Part shown: piece by piece, positions 18,171 to 27,518 of the stretch
How positions within the stretch are numbered: the stretch's first letter is position 1
Layout of the letters: each line of letters starts with the position of its first letter
Notes under the pieces: generated by a model
What the model saw: the letters and a program-made list of their open reading frames with translations, nothing else
What the model was told of the DNA's origin: nothing
Database searches by the model: none
Source: Diaphorobacter sp. HDW4A
Lineage (GTDB): Bacteria; Pseudomonadota; Gammaproteobacteria; Burkholderiales; Burkholderiaceae_C
Direction of reading: 5' to 3'
DNA: 64,000 bases
Assembly: GCF_011305995.1 (NCBI RefSeq)
Contig: NZ_CP049910.1
Location: 1,302,001 to 1,366,000, forward strand
Program-made: the position numbers and the translations under genes

Positions 18171-20273
18171 ATGACGGCTGAGTACCAAGTCCACGGAGAC
18201 GTGGCTGTGATCACCCTGAACAACCCGCCAGTGAATGGCCTTGGGCTCGCAACGCGACAGGGCATCGTGGATGGTCTGGCGAAGGCGGAGGACGATGCGT
18301 CCGTCAAGGCCATCGTGATCACGGGCGCGGGGGGCGCGTTTTCGGGCGGGGCCGACATCAAGGAGTTCGGCACGCCGAAGTCACTGCAGGATCCGAATCT
18401 GCATTCGGTGATCCGCGCGCTGGAGAACTGCAGCAAGCCGGTGGTCGCCGCGATCCACACGGTGTGCATGGGCGGTGGGCTGGAGCTGGCTCTGGGCTGC
18501 CACTACCGCGTGGGCGCTCCGGGCTGTGCGGTGGCGCTTCCGGAAGTGAAGCTCGGCATTCTGCCGGGTGCGGGTGGCACACAGCGTCTGCCGCGCGTGA
18601 TCGGTGTGGAGCCTGCGCTCAACATGATCGTGACCGGCGAGACGGTGCAGAGCGATATGCTCGCGATGATCCCCGGCCAGAAGCTGTTCGACAAGCTGGC
18701 GGCGTCCAAAGAATCGCTGGCCGATGAGGCGCTGGCGTTTGCGCGCTCGGTGGCTGATGCGCGTCCGCTGCCGCTGGTGCGCAATCTGCCGTGCAAGCAT
18801 CCCAAAGGCGAGGCGTATTTCCAGTTCGCGCGCAACATGGTCAAGGGCATGGCCAAGAATTTTCCCGCGCCGCCGAAGTGTGTGGATGCGGTGCAGGCAG
18901 CTACGACATCGCGCAATTTCGAAGACGGTCTGATGACCGAGCGCGAGTTGTTCCTGAACCTGATGATGACGCCCGAGTCGCGCTCGCTGCGCCATCTGTT
19001 CTTCGCGGAGCGCGCGGCGTCGAAGATTCCGGATGTGCCGTCGGACACCCCCAAGCGCGACATCAAGAAGGTGGGCGTGATCGGTGCGGGTACCATGGGT
19101 GGCGGCATCAGCATGAATTTCCTGAACGCGGGCATTCCCGTGACGATTCTGGAGATGAAGCAGGACGCATTGGATCGCGGCATTGCGATCATTCGCAAGA
19201 ACTACGAAGCGCAGGTCAAGAAGGGCAAGCTGAAGGCAGACAAGTACGAGGCGCGCATGGCGCTGCTGTCCACTTCGCTCGCCTATGACGAGCTGAAGGA
19301 CTGCGACCTGATCATCGAGGCCGTGTTCGAAGACATGGGCGTGAAGGAGCAGGTGTTTTCCAAGCTCGACGAAGTGGCCAAGCAGGGCGCGATCCTGGCA
19401 TCGAACACGTCGACACTCGACGTGAACCAGATCGCCTCGTTCACCAAGCGCCCGCAGGACGTGGTGGGCATGCACTTCTTCAGCCCGGCCAACGTGATGA
19501 AGCTGCTGGAAGTGGTGCGCGGAGAGAAGACCGCCAAGGACGTGCTCGCGACCGTGATGGCGTTGGCCAAGAAGATCAAGAAGACGGCGGTGGTCTCAGG
19601 CGTGTGCGATGGCTTCATCGGCAACCGCATGATCGAGCGCTACAGCCAGCAGGCCGGTTTCCTGCTCGACGAAGGCGCAACGCCCGAACAAGTGGACAAG
19701 GCGATCGAGAAGTTCGGTTTCCCGATGGGTCCGTTCCGCATGATCGACATGGCGGGCAACGACATCGGCTGGGCGATCCGCAAGCGCCGCGCGGTCGAGC
19801 AGCCCGACATGAAGTACAGCCGAACCGCTGACCTGCTCTGCGAGATGGGCCGCTTTGGCCAGAAGACCAGCGCGGGCTGGTACGACTACGAAGCCGGCAA
19901 GCGCGACGCCAAGCCAAGCGCCGTGGTGCTCAAGATGATCGAGGACTACCGTGCCAAGCAGGGCATTGCGCAGCGCAAGATTTCGGATGACGAGATCGTG
20001 CAGCGTCTGGTGTTCTCGCTGGTCAACGAAGGCGGGAAGATTCTGGAAGAGGGCATCGCCTCCAAGTCCGGCGACATCGACATGGTCTATCTCACCGGCT
20101 ATGGCTTCCCGATCTGGCGCGGCGGCCCGATGCACTATGCGGGCGAGGTCGGTCTGTTCAACGTAGTGCAGGCGATGAAGCGCTTTGCGCGCAATCCGCA
20201 CGACGACGCCAAGGCCTGGGCACCGTCCAAGCTGATCGTCGACTTGGCCGCGCAAGGCAAGACGTTTGAATGA
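18171..20273 (+). CDS. fadB: bifunctional enoyl-CoA hydratase / 3-hydroxyacyl-CoA dehydrogenase
   Basis: A 700-residue multifunctional beta-oxidation enzyme. The N-terminal hydratase (residues 1-190) has the oxyanion segments GAGGAFSGGADIKEF and CMGGGLELALGC, and the catalytic glutamate region LPEVKLGILPGAGGTQRLPR. The dehydrogenase begins near residue 297 with VGVIGAGTMGGGISMNF (NAD binding); it has SNTSTLDVNQIA, the catalytic histidine in GMHFFSPANVMKLLEVV, and SGVCDGFIGNRM. It thus hydrates trans-2-enoyl-CoA and oxidises the 3-hydroxyacyl-CoA to 3-ketoacyl-CoA, which the thiolase 61 bases downstream cleaves. GAGGAG precedes the ATG. The C-terminal half matches the short FadJ/peroxisomal-like form rather than E. 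coli FadB. The symbol is by function. Confidence 0.93.
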   Translation: MTAEYQVHGDVAVITLNNPPVNGLGLATRQGIVDGLAKAEDDASVKAIVITGAGGAFSGGADIKEFGTPKSLQDPNLHSVIRALENCSKPVVAAIHTVCMGGGLELALGCHYRVGAPGCAVALPEVKLGILPGAGGTQRLPRVIGVEPALNMIVTGETVQSDMLAMIPGQKLFDKLAASKESLADEALAFARSVADARPLPLVRNLPCKHPKGEAYFQFARNMVKGMAKNFPAPPKCVDAVQAATTSRNFEDGLMTERELFLNLMMTPESRSLRHLFFAERAASKIPDVPSDTPKRDIKKVGVIGAGTMGGGISMNFLNAGIPVTILEMKQDALDRGIAIIRKNYEAQVKKGKLKADKYEARMALLSTSLAYDELKDCDLIIEAVFEDMGVKEQVFSKLDEVAKQGAILASNTSTLDVNQIASFTKRPQDVVGMHFFSPANVMKLLEVVRGEKTAKDVLATVMALAKKIKKTAVVSGVCDGFIGNRMIERYSQQAGFLLDEGATPEQVDKAIEKFGFPMGPFRMIDMAGNDIGWAIRKRRAVEQPDMKYSRTADLLCEMGRFGQKTSAGWYDYEAGKRDAKPSAVVLKMIEDYRAKQGIAQRKISDDEIVQRLVFSLVNEGGKILEEGIASKSGDIDMVYLTGYGFPIWRGGPMHYAGEVGLFNVVQAMKRFARNPHDDAKAWAPSKLIVDLAAQGKTFE

Positions 20274-20334
20274 CAACGCGGAGCGGCTTGAGCGCTTCCC
20301 CCCGATCTACGCATAGAACACAAGGAATATTGCA

Positions 20335-21510
20335 ATGACCTCCGCAGTGATTGTCTCCACCGCCCGCACCCCGCTCGCCAAGAGCTGGAAGGGCTCCCTC
20401 AACATGACTTATGGCGCCACGCTTGGCGGCCATGCGGTGCAGCATGCCGTGCAGCGCGCGGGCATCGATGCCGCCGACATTGAAGACGTGATCATGGGCT
20501 GCGCCTTCCCCGAAGGCACCGATGGCCAGAACATTGCGCGCCAGATCGCCATCCGCGCGGGCCTGCCGGTCAGCGTGTCGGGCCTGACCATCAACCGTTT
20601 TTGCTCCTCCGGCCTGCAGACCATCGCGCTCGCGGCCCAGCGTGTGATTGCGGGCGAGGGTGATGCGTATGTGGCTGGTGGCCTCGAGAGCATCTCCTGC
20701 GTGCAGCAGGAGATCAACCAGCACATGATGGTCGACCCGCAACTCGCAAAGCAGAAGCCGGAAGTTTTCTGGTCCATGCTGCAGACGGCGGAGCAGGTTG
20801 CCAAGCGCTACAACGTCAGCCGCGACGCGATGGACGAATACGGCGCGGGCAGTCAGCAGAAGGCCTGCGCCGCACAGGCGGCTGGGCTGTTCAAGGACGA
20901 GATCGCGCCTATCACTGTGACGGCTGGCGTGGTCGACAAGACCCTTGGCCTGATCACCAAGGAGGTGACGCTGAGCGTGGACGAAGGTCTGCGCGAAGGC
21001 ACAACCAAGGAAGGCATCAGCGGTTTGAAGTCGGCACTGCCTGGGGGTGTGGTGACGGCCGGCAACGCGAGCCAGTTCTCCGACGGCGCGGGTGCCTGCG
21101 TGGTGGTGAGCGAAGACTACGCGAGCCGCAAGAACCTCAAGCCGCTGGGCCGCTTTCTCGGCTTCGCGGTGGCTGGTTGCGAGCCCGACGAGATGGGCAT
21201 CGGCCCGGTGTTTGCGGTGCCCAAGGTGCTCAAGAAGCTGGGGCTCACGGTCAATGACATCGACCTGTGGGAGCTGAACGAAGCCTTTGCCGTGCAGGTG
21301 CTTTATTGCCGCGACAAGCTGGGCATTCCGGCGGACCGTCTGAATGTGAACGGCGGAGCGATTGCGCTGGGGCATCCGTATGGGGTGAGCGGGCAGCGAC
21401 TGACCGGGCATGCGCTCATTGAAGGCAAGCGACGCGGCGCCAAGCGGGTGTGCGTCACCATGTGCATAGGCGGCGGCATGGGCGCTGCAGGCGTCTTCGA
21501 AGTTTTCTAA
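20335..21510 (+). CDS. fadA: acetyl-CoA C-acyltransferase (3-ketoacyl-CoA thiolase)
   Basis: A 391-residue thiolase that cleaves 3-ketoacyl-CoA with CoA to give acetyl-CoA and a shortened acyl-CoA. The nucleophilic cysteine is in [10 protein letters not shown] (near residue 90), the histidine in [17 protein letters not shown], and the second cysteine in [14 protein letters not shown]. The NEAFA motif ([10 protein letters not shown]) is present. AAGGA sits before the ATG. It follows the FadB-like gene in the same direction and is followed by a strong terminator, so the two form the core beta-oxidation operon. Confidence 0.95.
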   Translation: MTSAVIVSTARTPLAKSWKGSLNMTYGATLGGHAVQHAVQRAGIDAADIEDVIMGCAFPEGTDGQNIARQIAIRAGLPVSVSGLTINRFCSSGLQTIALAAQRVIAGEGDAYVAGGLESISCVQQEINQHMMVDPQLAKQKPEVFWSMLQTAEQVAKRYNVSRDAMDEYGAGSQQKACAAQAAGLFKDEIAPITVTAGVVDKTLGLITKEVTLSVDEGLREGTTKEGISGLKSALPGGVVTAGNASQFSDGAGACVVVSEDYASRKNLKPLGRFLGFAVAGCEPDEMGIGPVFAVPKVLKKLGLTVNDIDLWELNEAFAVQVLYCRDKLGIPADRLNVNGGAIALGHPYGVSGQRLTGHALIEGKRRGAKRVCVTMCIGGGMGAAGVFEVF

Positions 21511-21532
21511 GCGTTTCTTTAAGTTGGATTGA

Positions 21533-21568
21533 AGCCGCTTGTGTGATTGACGCAGGCGGCTTTTTTTT
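21533..21568 (+). terminator. terminator after the thiolase gene
   Basis: The stem AGCCGC / GCGGCT (21533-21538, 21556-21561), extended by partly paired bases inside, is followed by a run of T at 21561-21568. Confidence 0.85.
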
Positions 21569-21587
21569 GGGCTTTACGAAGCCTGAT

Positions 21588-21622
21588 CGGCTTCGACGCC
21601 TAGCCTGAGGGGCTGTCTTGGC
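21588..21622 (+). repeat. dispersed repeat, copy 1
   Basis: A stretch of about 35 bases that recurs at 41992-42025 with one indel and a few mismatches; both copies share the 18-base run CCTGAGGGGCTGTCTTG plus flanks. The left end here forms a small hairpin (CGAAGCC / GGCTTCG) with the preceding bases. Confidence 0.6.
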
Positions 21623-21710
21623 ATTGTGGCTATCAGTTCCGGCGATTTTTTACTCTGCTTGGGCCCGCTGTTTGGGGGCCCGGAACGTTCTAACTTTTGA
21701 TTGAGTTTTC

Positions 21711-23546
21711 ATGAGCGCTCTTCGTTTTACCGTTGATTTTCTTTTGAATGACTGGCTATGCGCCACTTCGCTCACGCAGCGCGAGCGCTTTGCGGATCAT
21801 TCGCGCGAGACCTTCGATGCCGTGCTCGATACCTGCGAACGCATCGCGCGCGAGAAGTTTGCGCCGTTCAATCGCACCGTTGACGTGCAGGAGCCGCATT
21901 TCGATGGTGAGCGGGTGGTGCTGCCTCAGTGCACTTACGACGCGCGCCTGGCCTATGCGCAGAGCGGGATGCTGAGTGCCGCGCAGGACTATGAGCTGGG
22001 CGGCATGCAGTTGCCTTATGTGGTGGAGGCGGCGGCGAATGGGTTCTTTGCGTGTGCGTCGGTCAGCATCAACACCAGCATGCTGACGTCGGCGAATGCC
22101 AATGCGATTCTGGTCGCGGGGTCGCCTGTGCAGCAGCGCGTGTTTGCGGCCAATGAGTTCAGTGGGCAATGGGCCGGAACGATGGCGCTGTCGGAGCCTC
22201 AGGCGGGGTCGTCGCTCAGCGACATCGCGACGCGGGCCGAGCCGGATGGGGAGGGGGTTGAGGGCGATGCGCTCGGTGCACGTTATCGGCTGCGTGGCAA
22301 CAAGATGTGGATCAGCGCGGGCGAGCATGAACTGACTGAGAACATCGTGCATCTGGTGCTCGCCAAGATTCCCGATGCGGATGGCAGGCTGGTGGCGGGC
22401 GTGAAGGGGATCTCGCTGTTCATCGTGCCCAAGCATCTGGTGAACGAGCGCGGCGAGCTGACCGGCGAGCGCAACGATGTGGCGCTGGCGGGGCTGAACC
22501 ACAAGCTCGGCTGGCGCGGCACGACCAATACGCTGCTGAATTTTGGCGAGGGCAGGTATCCCGTGCGCGGCAAGGCGGGGGCGATCGGCTATCTGGTCGG
22601 CCAGCCCGGCGAGGGGCTCAAGAACATGTTTCACATGATGAACGAGGCGCGCATCGCCATCGGCATGGCGGCGACCATGCTGGGGCTTGCGGGCTATTAC
22701 GCGAGTCTCGACTATGCGAAGACGCGCATACAGGGGCGGCCCGTGGGGCAGGGCGGCAAGGACGCGTCGCAGCCGCCCGTGCCCATCATCGCGCACGCGG
22801 ATGTGAAGCGCATGCTGCTTGCGCAGAAGGCCTATGGCGAAGGGGCGTTGGCGCTCAATCTCTATTGCGCGAAGCTGGTTGACGAGGGCCGCACTGCGCC
22901 TGTGGACGAGGCTGGACGCGCCAAGCTGCTGCTCGAAGTGCTCACGCCGATTGCCAAGAGCTGGCCGAGCGAATGGTGTCTTGAGGCGAATTCACTTGCG
23001 ATCCAAGTGCATGGCGGTTATGGCTACACGCGCGATTTTCCGGTCGAACAGTACTGGCGCGATAACCGTCTGAATATGATCCACGAAGGCACGCACGGCA
23101 TACAGGCAGCCGATCTGCTGGGCCGCAAGGTGCGCATGCTGGGCGGCTCGGGCCTCAAGCTGTTGGCCGAGACGGTGAACGCCACCATCCAGAAGGCCAT
23201 GGCGCATGCATCGCTCTCAGGCCATGCGAATGCGCTGACGCGTGCGCTCGCCGATGTGGGCTCCGCCACCAAGGCCGCATGGGCCAACGAGAATGCGGAC
23301 GAGGCGCTGGCCAATGCCGTGCCCTATATGCAGGCCTTCGGTCACATGGTGATCGCGTGGATGTGGCTGGATGTGGCGTGCAGTGCGCTGGAAAGGGATG
23401 CGGCGCTCTCCGACCAGCGCAACGTCGGCCGTGTAAGCGCGATGCGCTTTTTCTTCGGCTACGAGCTGCCCAAGATCGGTGCCTGGCTGCAGGTGGTGCG
23501 GGCTCGTGACATGACCTGTGCGGACATGGAGGTGGATGCATTCTGA
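21711..23546 (+). CDS. acyl-CoA dehydrogenase, DmdC-like large type
   Basis: A 611-residue FAD flavoenzyme of the large acyl-CoA dehydrogenase group (DmdC/AidB-like length), which includes 3-methylmercaptopropionyl-CoA dehydrogenase. It has the standard N-terminal helical, beta and C-terminal helical domains: MALSEPQAGSSLSDI (FAD-binding middle), KMWISAGEHELTENIVHLVLAK, FHMMNEARIAIGMAATMLGLAGYY, IQVHGGYGYTRDFPVEQYWRDNRLNMIHEGTHGIQAADLLGRK, plus an extra C-terminal acyl-CoA dehydrogenase-like helical region. It would introduce the first double bond of an acyl-CoA for the FadBA pair upstream. The exact chain length is not readable from sequence. No good ribosome binding site is seen before the ATG. 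Confidence 0.88.
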   Translation: MSALRFTVDFLLNDWLCATSLTQRERFADHSRETFDAVLDTCERIAREKFAPFNRTVDVQEPHFDGERVVLPQCTYDARLAYAQSGMLSAAQDYELGGMQLPYVVEAAANGFFACASVSINTSMLTSANANAILVAGSPVQQRVFAANEFSGQWAGTMALSEPQAGSSLSDIATRAEPDGEGVEGDALGARYRLRGNKMWISAGEHELTENIVHLVLAKIPDADGRLVAGVKGISLFIVPKHLVNERGELTGERNDVALAGLNHKLGWRGTTNTLLNFGEGRYPVRGKAGAIGYLVGQPGEGLKNMFHMMNEARIAIGMAATMLGLAGYYASLDYAKTRIQGRPVGQGGKDASQPPVPIIAHADVKRMLLAQKAYGEGALALNLYCAKLVDEGRTAPVDEAGRAKLLLEVLTPIAKSWPSEWCLEANSLAIQVHGGYGYTRDFPVEQYWRDNRLNMIHEGTHGIQAADLLGRKVRMLGGSGLKLLAETVNATIQKAMAHASLSGHANALTRALADVGSATKAAWANENADEALANAVPYMQAFGHMVIAWMWLDVACSALERDAALSDQRNVGRVSAMRFFFGYELPKIGAWLQVVRARDMTCADMEVDAF

Positions 23547-23614
23547 GGGCTGTTAAGAGCCCGACGCAGGGTATTGAGCCCTCGCTGTCTGGGGGTTAGT
23601 TCACACGCTTGTGT

Positions 23615-23631
23615 TGAGAACCATTACTATT
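23615..23631. promoter_or_regulatory. Fur-box-like site upstream of fbpA
   Basis: TGAGAACCATTACTATT matches the Fur core TGATAATCATTATCATT at 13 of 17 positions. It overlaps a possible -10 (TACTAT, 23625-23630) with a -35 TTCACA at 23600-23605 (spacer 19). It lies 74 bases before the fbpA start. This fits iron repression of the transporter. Confidence 0.55.
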
Positions 23632-23704
23632 CGCGGCATTCCGGTACGAGGCGCTCCCTGCGGGCGCTGCGCCAACGGCGTTCACAAACACTTTGGGACT
23701 CGAC

Positions 23705-24751
23705 ATGAAGCATCGCTTTTCTTTCGCTTTGACGGTGGCTGCGCTGGCCGCCTTGGCAGCCATGGTTGCCGTACCTGCTCAGGCCGCAGCCGACGAGGTG
23801 ACGGTCTACACGACGCGTGAGCCTGCGCTGATCCAGCCGCTGCTGGCTGCGTTCACCGCGCAGAGCAAGATCAAGGTGAATACGGTGTTCGTGAAGGACG
23901 GCTTGCTCGAGAGGGTGAAGGCGGAGGGCGAGCGCTCGCCCGCCGACGTGCTGATGACGGTGGACGCGGGCAATCTGCTTGATCTGGTGGAAGGTGGTGT
24001 GACGCAGCCGGTGAAGTCCGCCGCGCTTGATTCCGCGATCCCCGCGAACCTGCGCGGAGCCGATGGCTCGTGGTATTCGCTGTCTTTGCGTGCGCGCGTG
24101 CTGTATGCCGAGAAGAATCTGGCGCTCAAGAGCTTCCGCTACGAAGATCTGGCCGATCCCAAGTGGAAAGGCAAGGTCTGCATCCGAGCGGGCCAGCATC
24201 CTTACAACACCGGCCTGATTGCCGCGATGATCGCGCATGACGGCGAGGCCAAGACCGAGCAGTGGCTGCGCGGCGTGAAGAACAATCTGGCGCGCAAGGC
24301 CACCGGCGGCGACCGCGACGTGGCGCGCGACATTCTGGGCGGCATCTGCGACATTGGCCTCGCCAACACCTACTACGTGGGCCACATGAAGGCCTCCAAA
24401 GAAGGCACGGACGCGCGCAAGTGGGGCGATGCGATCAAGGTCATCAAGCCGACCTTCGCCAACGAAAAGAGCGGCGGCACGCACGTCAACATCTCCGGCG
24501 CATCCGTCGCCAAGCACGCGCCGCAGCGTGCCAATGCAGTCAAGCTGCTGGAGTTCCTGGTCTCTGAGCCCGCACAGAACATGTATGCCCAGGCCAACTA
24601 CGAGCACCCGGTGCGCAAGGGCGTGGCGCTTGATCCGGTGGTCGCGCAGTCCATTGGCGAGCTGAAGATCGATCCGCTGCCGCTGACCGAAATCGCCAAG
24701 CACCGTAAGCAGGCAAGCGCGCTGGTGGACAAGGTGGGCTTTGACCGCTGA
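23705..24751 (+). CDS. fbpA: ferric iron ABC transporter, periplasmic binding protein
   Basis: A 348-residue exported protein: signal peptide MKHRFSFALTVAALAALAAMVAVPAQAA, then EVTVYTTREPALIQPLLAAF, the opening of the FbpA/FutA ferric-binding family. The paired tyrosines that clasp iron are in DIGLANTYYVGHMK near residue 222. DVLMTVDAGNLLDLVEGGV and the C-terminal ANYEHPVRKGVALDPVV are also typical. It delivers Fe3+ to the FbpB permease. The start at 23705 is set by the signal peptide. A Fur-box-like site stands upstream. It is followed by permease and ATPase genes in tight order. Confidence 0.93.
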   Translation: MKHRFSFALTVAALAALAAMVAVPAQAAADEVTVYTTREPALIQPLLAAFTAQSKIKVNTVFVKDGLLERVKAEGERSPADVLMTVDAGNLLDLVEGGVTQPVKSAALDSAIPANLRGADGSWYSLSLRARVLYAEKNLALKSFRYEDLADPKWKGKVCIRAGQHPYNTGLIAAMIAHDGEAKTEQWLRGVKNNLARKATGGDRDVARDILGGICDIGLANTYYVGHMKASKEGTDARKWGDAIKVIKPTFANEKSGGTHVNISGASVAKHAPQRANAVKLLEFLVSEPAQNMYAQANYEHPVRKGVALDPVVAQSIGELKIDPLPLTEIAKHRKQASALVDKVGFDR

Positions 24752-24785
24752 GTCGGCCACGACCCCGCTTTCTGACCCAACACCC

Positions 24786-26459
24786 ATGACGGGGCGCTCG
24801 GCTTTTCGCCGGCGTCCCGTTGGTGCTTTGTGGCAGGGCACATCGGTGCTGATCGCGCTGGGGGTGCTTGCGCCTGTGGTGTCGCTGATCTGGCTTGCCC
24901 TTGGTGCCGATTGGGCGCACTGGACGCATCTGGTGCAGTACGTGCTGCCCGATGCGGCGCTCAACACCGCGCTGCTGATGGCGGGCGTGGGCGTGCTCAC
25001 GCTGGTGATCGGCACCGGCTGCGCGTGGCTGGTCAGTGCGCATGATTTTCCCGGCCGCAAGGTGCTGCACTGGGCGCTGCTGTTGCCGCTGGCGATGCCT
25101 GCGTACATCGTCGCGTTCGCGTATCTCGATCTGCTGCACCCCATCGGCCCGGTGCAGGGCGCGCTGCGCTGGATGCTGGGCTACAGCAGTCCGCGCGAAT
25201 GGCGGCTGCCCGATCTGCGCTCGATGGGGGGCGCGGTATTTGTGCTCGGCTTTGTGCTCTACCCCTATGTCTACATGACCGCGCGTGCCATGTTCATGAC
25301 GCAACCCGCGCATCTGATGGAGGCTGCGCGCATGCTCGGCGAAAGTCGCTGGGGCGCGTTCCGCCGGGTGGCCCTGCCGATGGCACGACCGGCGCTGGCT
25401 GTGGGCCTGAGCCTTGCGCTGCTGGAGACGCTCAACGACATCGGCGCGTCCGAATTCCTCGGCGTCAACACGCTCACCGTGGCGGTCTACACCACCTGGA
25501 TCACTCGCACCGATCTGGCCGGAGCCGCGCAGATCGCGTGCTCGATGCTGCTCGTCGTCGTTGCGCTGGTGTGGATGGAGCGCCATGCGCGCCGCCATCA
25601 GCGCTACGGCTCGGCACAGCGCATGCGTGCGATCCAGCCCGAGCGCCTGCATGGCGTGAAGGCATGGCTGGCCGCGCTGTTCACCACTGTGCCGGTGCTG
25701 ATTGGCTTCGCCGCACCCGCCGCTTATCTGTGCTGGGAAAGCTACAAACGACTGAGCCAGGGGCAGGGCGTTTCCACCGGCCTGTGGATGAGTCTTGGCA
25801 ACACGCTGACGCTCGCGCTGGGCGTGACGGTGGTGACCGTGATCGCCGGCCTCATCGTCGCCTGGGCCACGCGCAACAGCGTGAGCACGCGTGCGCCGTC
25901 GCGCTGGCAGGCCCGCGTCGCAACGCTCGGCTATGCGATCCCTGGCACTGTGCTCGCGATTGGGTTGCTCACCCCCGCGCTGGCGATGGATGCCGGTATC
26001 GCGCGCTTGCTGCATCTGCCGGGGCTGCCGTTGATGGCGCTTGGTGTCGTGTTGGTCGTGGCCTGCTGCATCCGCTTTCTGGTGATCCCCGTGGGCGGTA
26101 TCGAGTCCGGGCTGCAGCGCATTCCCGCGACGCTGGAACAGGCCTCGCGCCTGTTGGGCGAGACGGCCTTTGGCACGCTGCTGCGCGTGCATTTGCCGCT
26201 GCTGCGACCCGCCATCGCGACCAGCGCGCTGCTGGTGTTCGTCGATGCGATGAAGGAGCTGCCCGCTACGCTGCTGCTGCGCCCCGCGAACTTCGATACG
26301 CTCGCCACCTGGCTCTACGCCGAGGCCGCGCGCGGCACCTATGAAGAGGGGGCGGTAGCGGCCTTGCTGATCGTGGTCGCGGGCCTGCTGCCCGTGGTAT
26401 TGCTCGCGAGGACCCAGCTGCAGCCGGGCGCGCAACCTTTGGAAAATCACCCGGAATGA
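24786..26459 (+). CDS. fbpB: ferric iron ABC transporter permease
   Basis: A 557-residue fused permease with two binding-protein-dependent transport domains and about twelve membrane segments, as in FbpB/SfuB. Each half carries an EAA-type loop: EAARMLGESRWGAFRRVALPMARPALAVG and EQASRLLGETAFGTLLRVHLPLLRPAIATS. The start at 24786 (MTGRSAFRRRPVG) was chosen over a TTG at 24741 inside fbpA. It lies 34 bases after fbpA and four bases before fbpC. Confidence 0.92.
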   Translation: MTGRSAFRRRPVGALWQGTSVLIALGVLAPVVSLIWLALGADWAHWTHLVQYVLPDAALNTALLMAGVGVLTLVIGTGCAWLVSAHDFPGRKVLHWALLLPLAMPAYIVAFAYLDLLHPIGPVQGALRWMLGYSSPREWRLPDLRSMGGAVFVLGFVLYPYVYMTARAMFMTQPAHLMEAARMLGESRWGAFRRVALPMARPALAVGLSLALLETLNDIGASEFLGVNTLTVAVYTTWITRTDLAGAAQIACSMLLVVVALVWMERHARRHQRYGSAQRMRAIQPERLHGVKAWLAALFTTVPVLIGFAAPAAYLCWESYKRLSQGQGVSTGLWMSLGNTLTLALGVTVVTVIAGLIVAWATRNSVSTRAPSRWQARVATLGYAIPGTVLAIGLLTPALAMDAGIARLLHLPGLPLMALGVVLVVACCIRFLVIPVGGIESGLQRIPATLEQASRLLGETAFGTLLRVHLPLLRPAIATSALLVFVDAMKELPATLLLRPANFDTLATWLYAEAARGTYEEGAVAALLIVVAGLLPVVLLARTQLQPGAQPLENHPE

Positions 26460-26463
26460 CGAC

Positions 26464-27147
26464 ATGACGGCCGCCCTGCAAATCGACCACCTGAGCCTCT
26501 CCTACGACACGCCGCGCGGCCCGCATCCGGTCGTGCGCGACTTCGCGCTCGTGGTCGAATCGGGCGGCATCGCCTGCCTGTTTGGCCCCTCGGGTTGCGG
26601 CAAAACCTCGGTGCTGCGTGCGATTGCGGGCTTCGAGCCGGTGCAGGGCGGCGAGATCCGGCTCGGCGACGCGGTGCTGTCGTCGCCATCCGTGCATCTG
26701 CCGCCAGAGAAGCGCCATGTCGGCATGATGTTCCAGGAATACGGCCTGTTCCCGCACCTCACGGTCGCGCAGAACGTGGTCTTCGGCCTGCGCCGCCAAA
26801 GCCATGCTGAACAGCACGCCCGCTGCGACGAACTGCTCGCGCTCGTGGGTCTGCGCGACGCCGCAAAGAAGTACCCGCATGAGCTCTCCGGTGGCCAGCA
26901 GCAGCGCGTGGCACTGGCGCGCGCGCTTGCGCCGTCGCCCGCCTTGCTGCTGCTCGACGAGCCGTTTTCCAACCTCGACGCGGCTACGCGCGAACGCCTG
27001 ACCATCGAGGTGCGTGACATCCTCAAGCAGACCGGCCAGACGGCCGTGCTAGTCACCCACAACGAGCACGAAGCCCACACCATGGCCGATTCCATGCTCG
27101 TCATGCACCCGCTCGCGGACGGCGCTCAGAATCCGGGTTCGCACTGA
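26464..27147 (+). CDS. fbpC: ferric iron ABC transporter ATPase, short form
   Basis: A 227-residue ATPase. Walker A GPSGCGKTS, Q-loop VGMMFQEYGLFPHLTV, signature LSGGQQQRVALARAL, Walker B LLLLDEPFSNLDAATR and switch histidine VTHNEHEAHTMAD are all intact. FbpC proteins are usually about 350 residues with a C-terminal regulatory TOBE domain; here the protein ends shortly after the D-loop region (MLVMHPLADGAQNPGSH), so the regulatory domain is missing. The stop codon is clean and no remnant of the domain follows. It completes the fbpABC transporter. Confidence 0.9.
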   Translation: MTAALQIDHLSLSYDTPRGPHPVVRDFALVVESGGIACLFGPSGCGKTSVLRAIAGFEPVQGGEIRLGDAVLSSPSVHLPPEKRHVGMMFQEYGLFPHLTVAQNVVFGLRRQSHAEQHARCDELLALVGLRDAAKKYPHELSGGQQQRVALARALAPSPALLLLDEPFSNLDAATRERLTIEVRDILKQTGQTAVLVTHNEHEAHTMADSMLVMHPLADGAQNPGSH

Positions 27148-27518
27148 TCGGACCACGATTGGCATGCCCTATACTGGCTTCATGTCATTGCGCAACGCAT
27201 TCTCTCTCGATTGCCTCGTCACCGGAATTTCTCCGGTTGGCGCGCACGTGCGTTGCTTTGACCATTCTCCCAACACGCCTTCGCCTGCCATGACCTTGGC
27301 ACCACCGCCCCCCACAGCGGTTGCAGCCAATCCGCCACCCGTTCTCGGGTAAATCGCGGTTTGATGGTCTGGTCACGCCTTTTCTTTTCCGTTTTCGTTT
27401 TCTGATTCGCTTGCATAGGCTGCTTGAGCCTTGCGTGCATCCGCGTGCGTTTTGGCGTGACCTGCTTTTTCGTTGGTTCTTTCCAGACTCAATGTCTGGA
27501 TAGCAGGTGAGATCTTTC
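27148..27518 (+). other. intergenic leader upstream of a DMT transporter
   Basis: 370 bases without a convincing gene. The sequence is rich in pyrimidine runs at 27377-27401. An inverted repeat TCCAGAC-TCAAT-GTCTGGA (27482-27500) lies just before the ribosome binding site AGGTGA, where it could hide or regulate translation, or serve as an operator. No known riboswitch pattern was recognised. Confidence 0.35.

Noticed and set aside
24540..26465. 641-residue open frame on the minus strand opposite fbpB
   Set aside because: It is a shadow in GC-rich DNA: composition rich in Arg, His and Gln, no family similarity, and the plus strand encodes a clear transporter.
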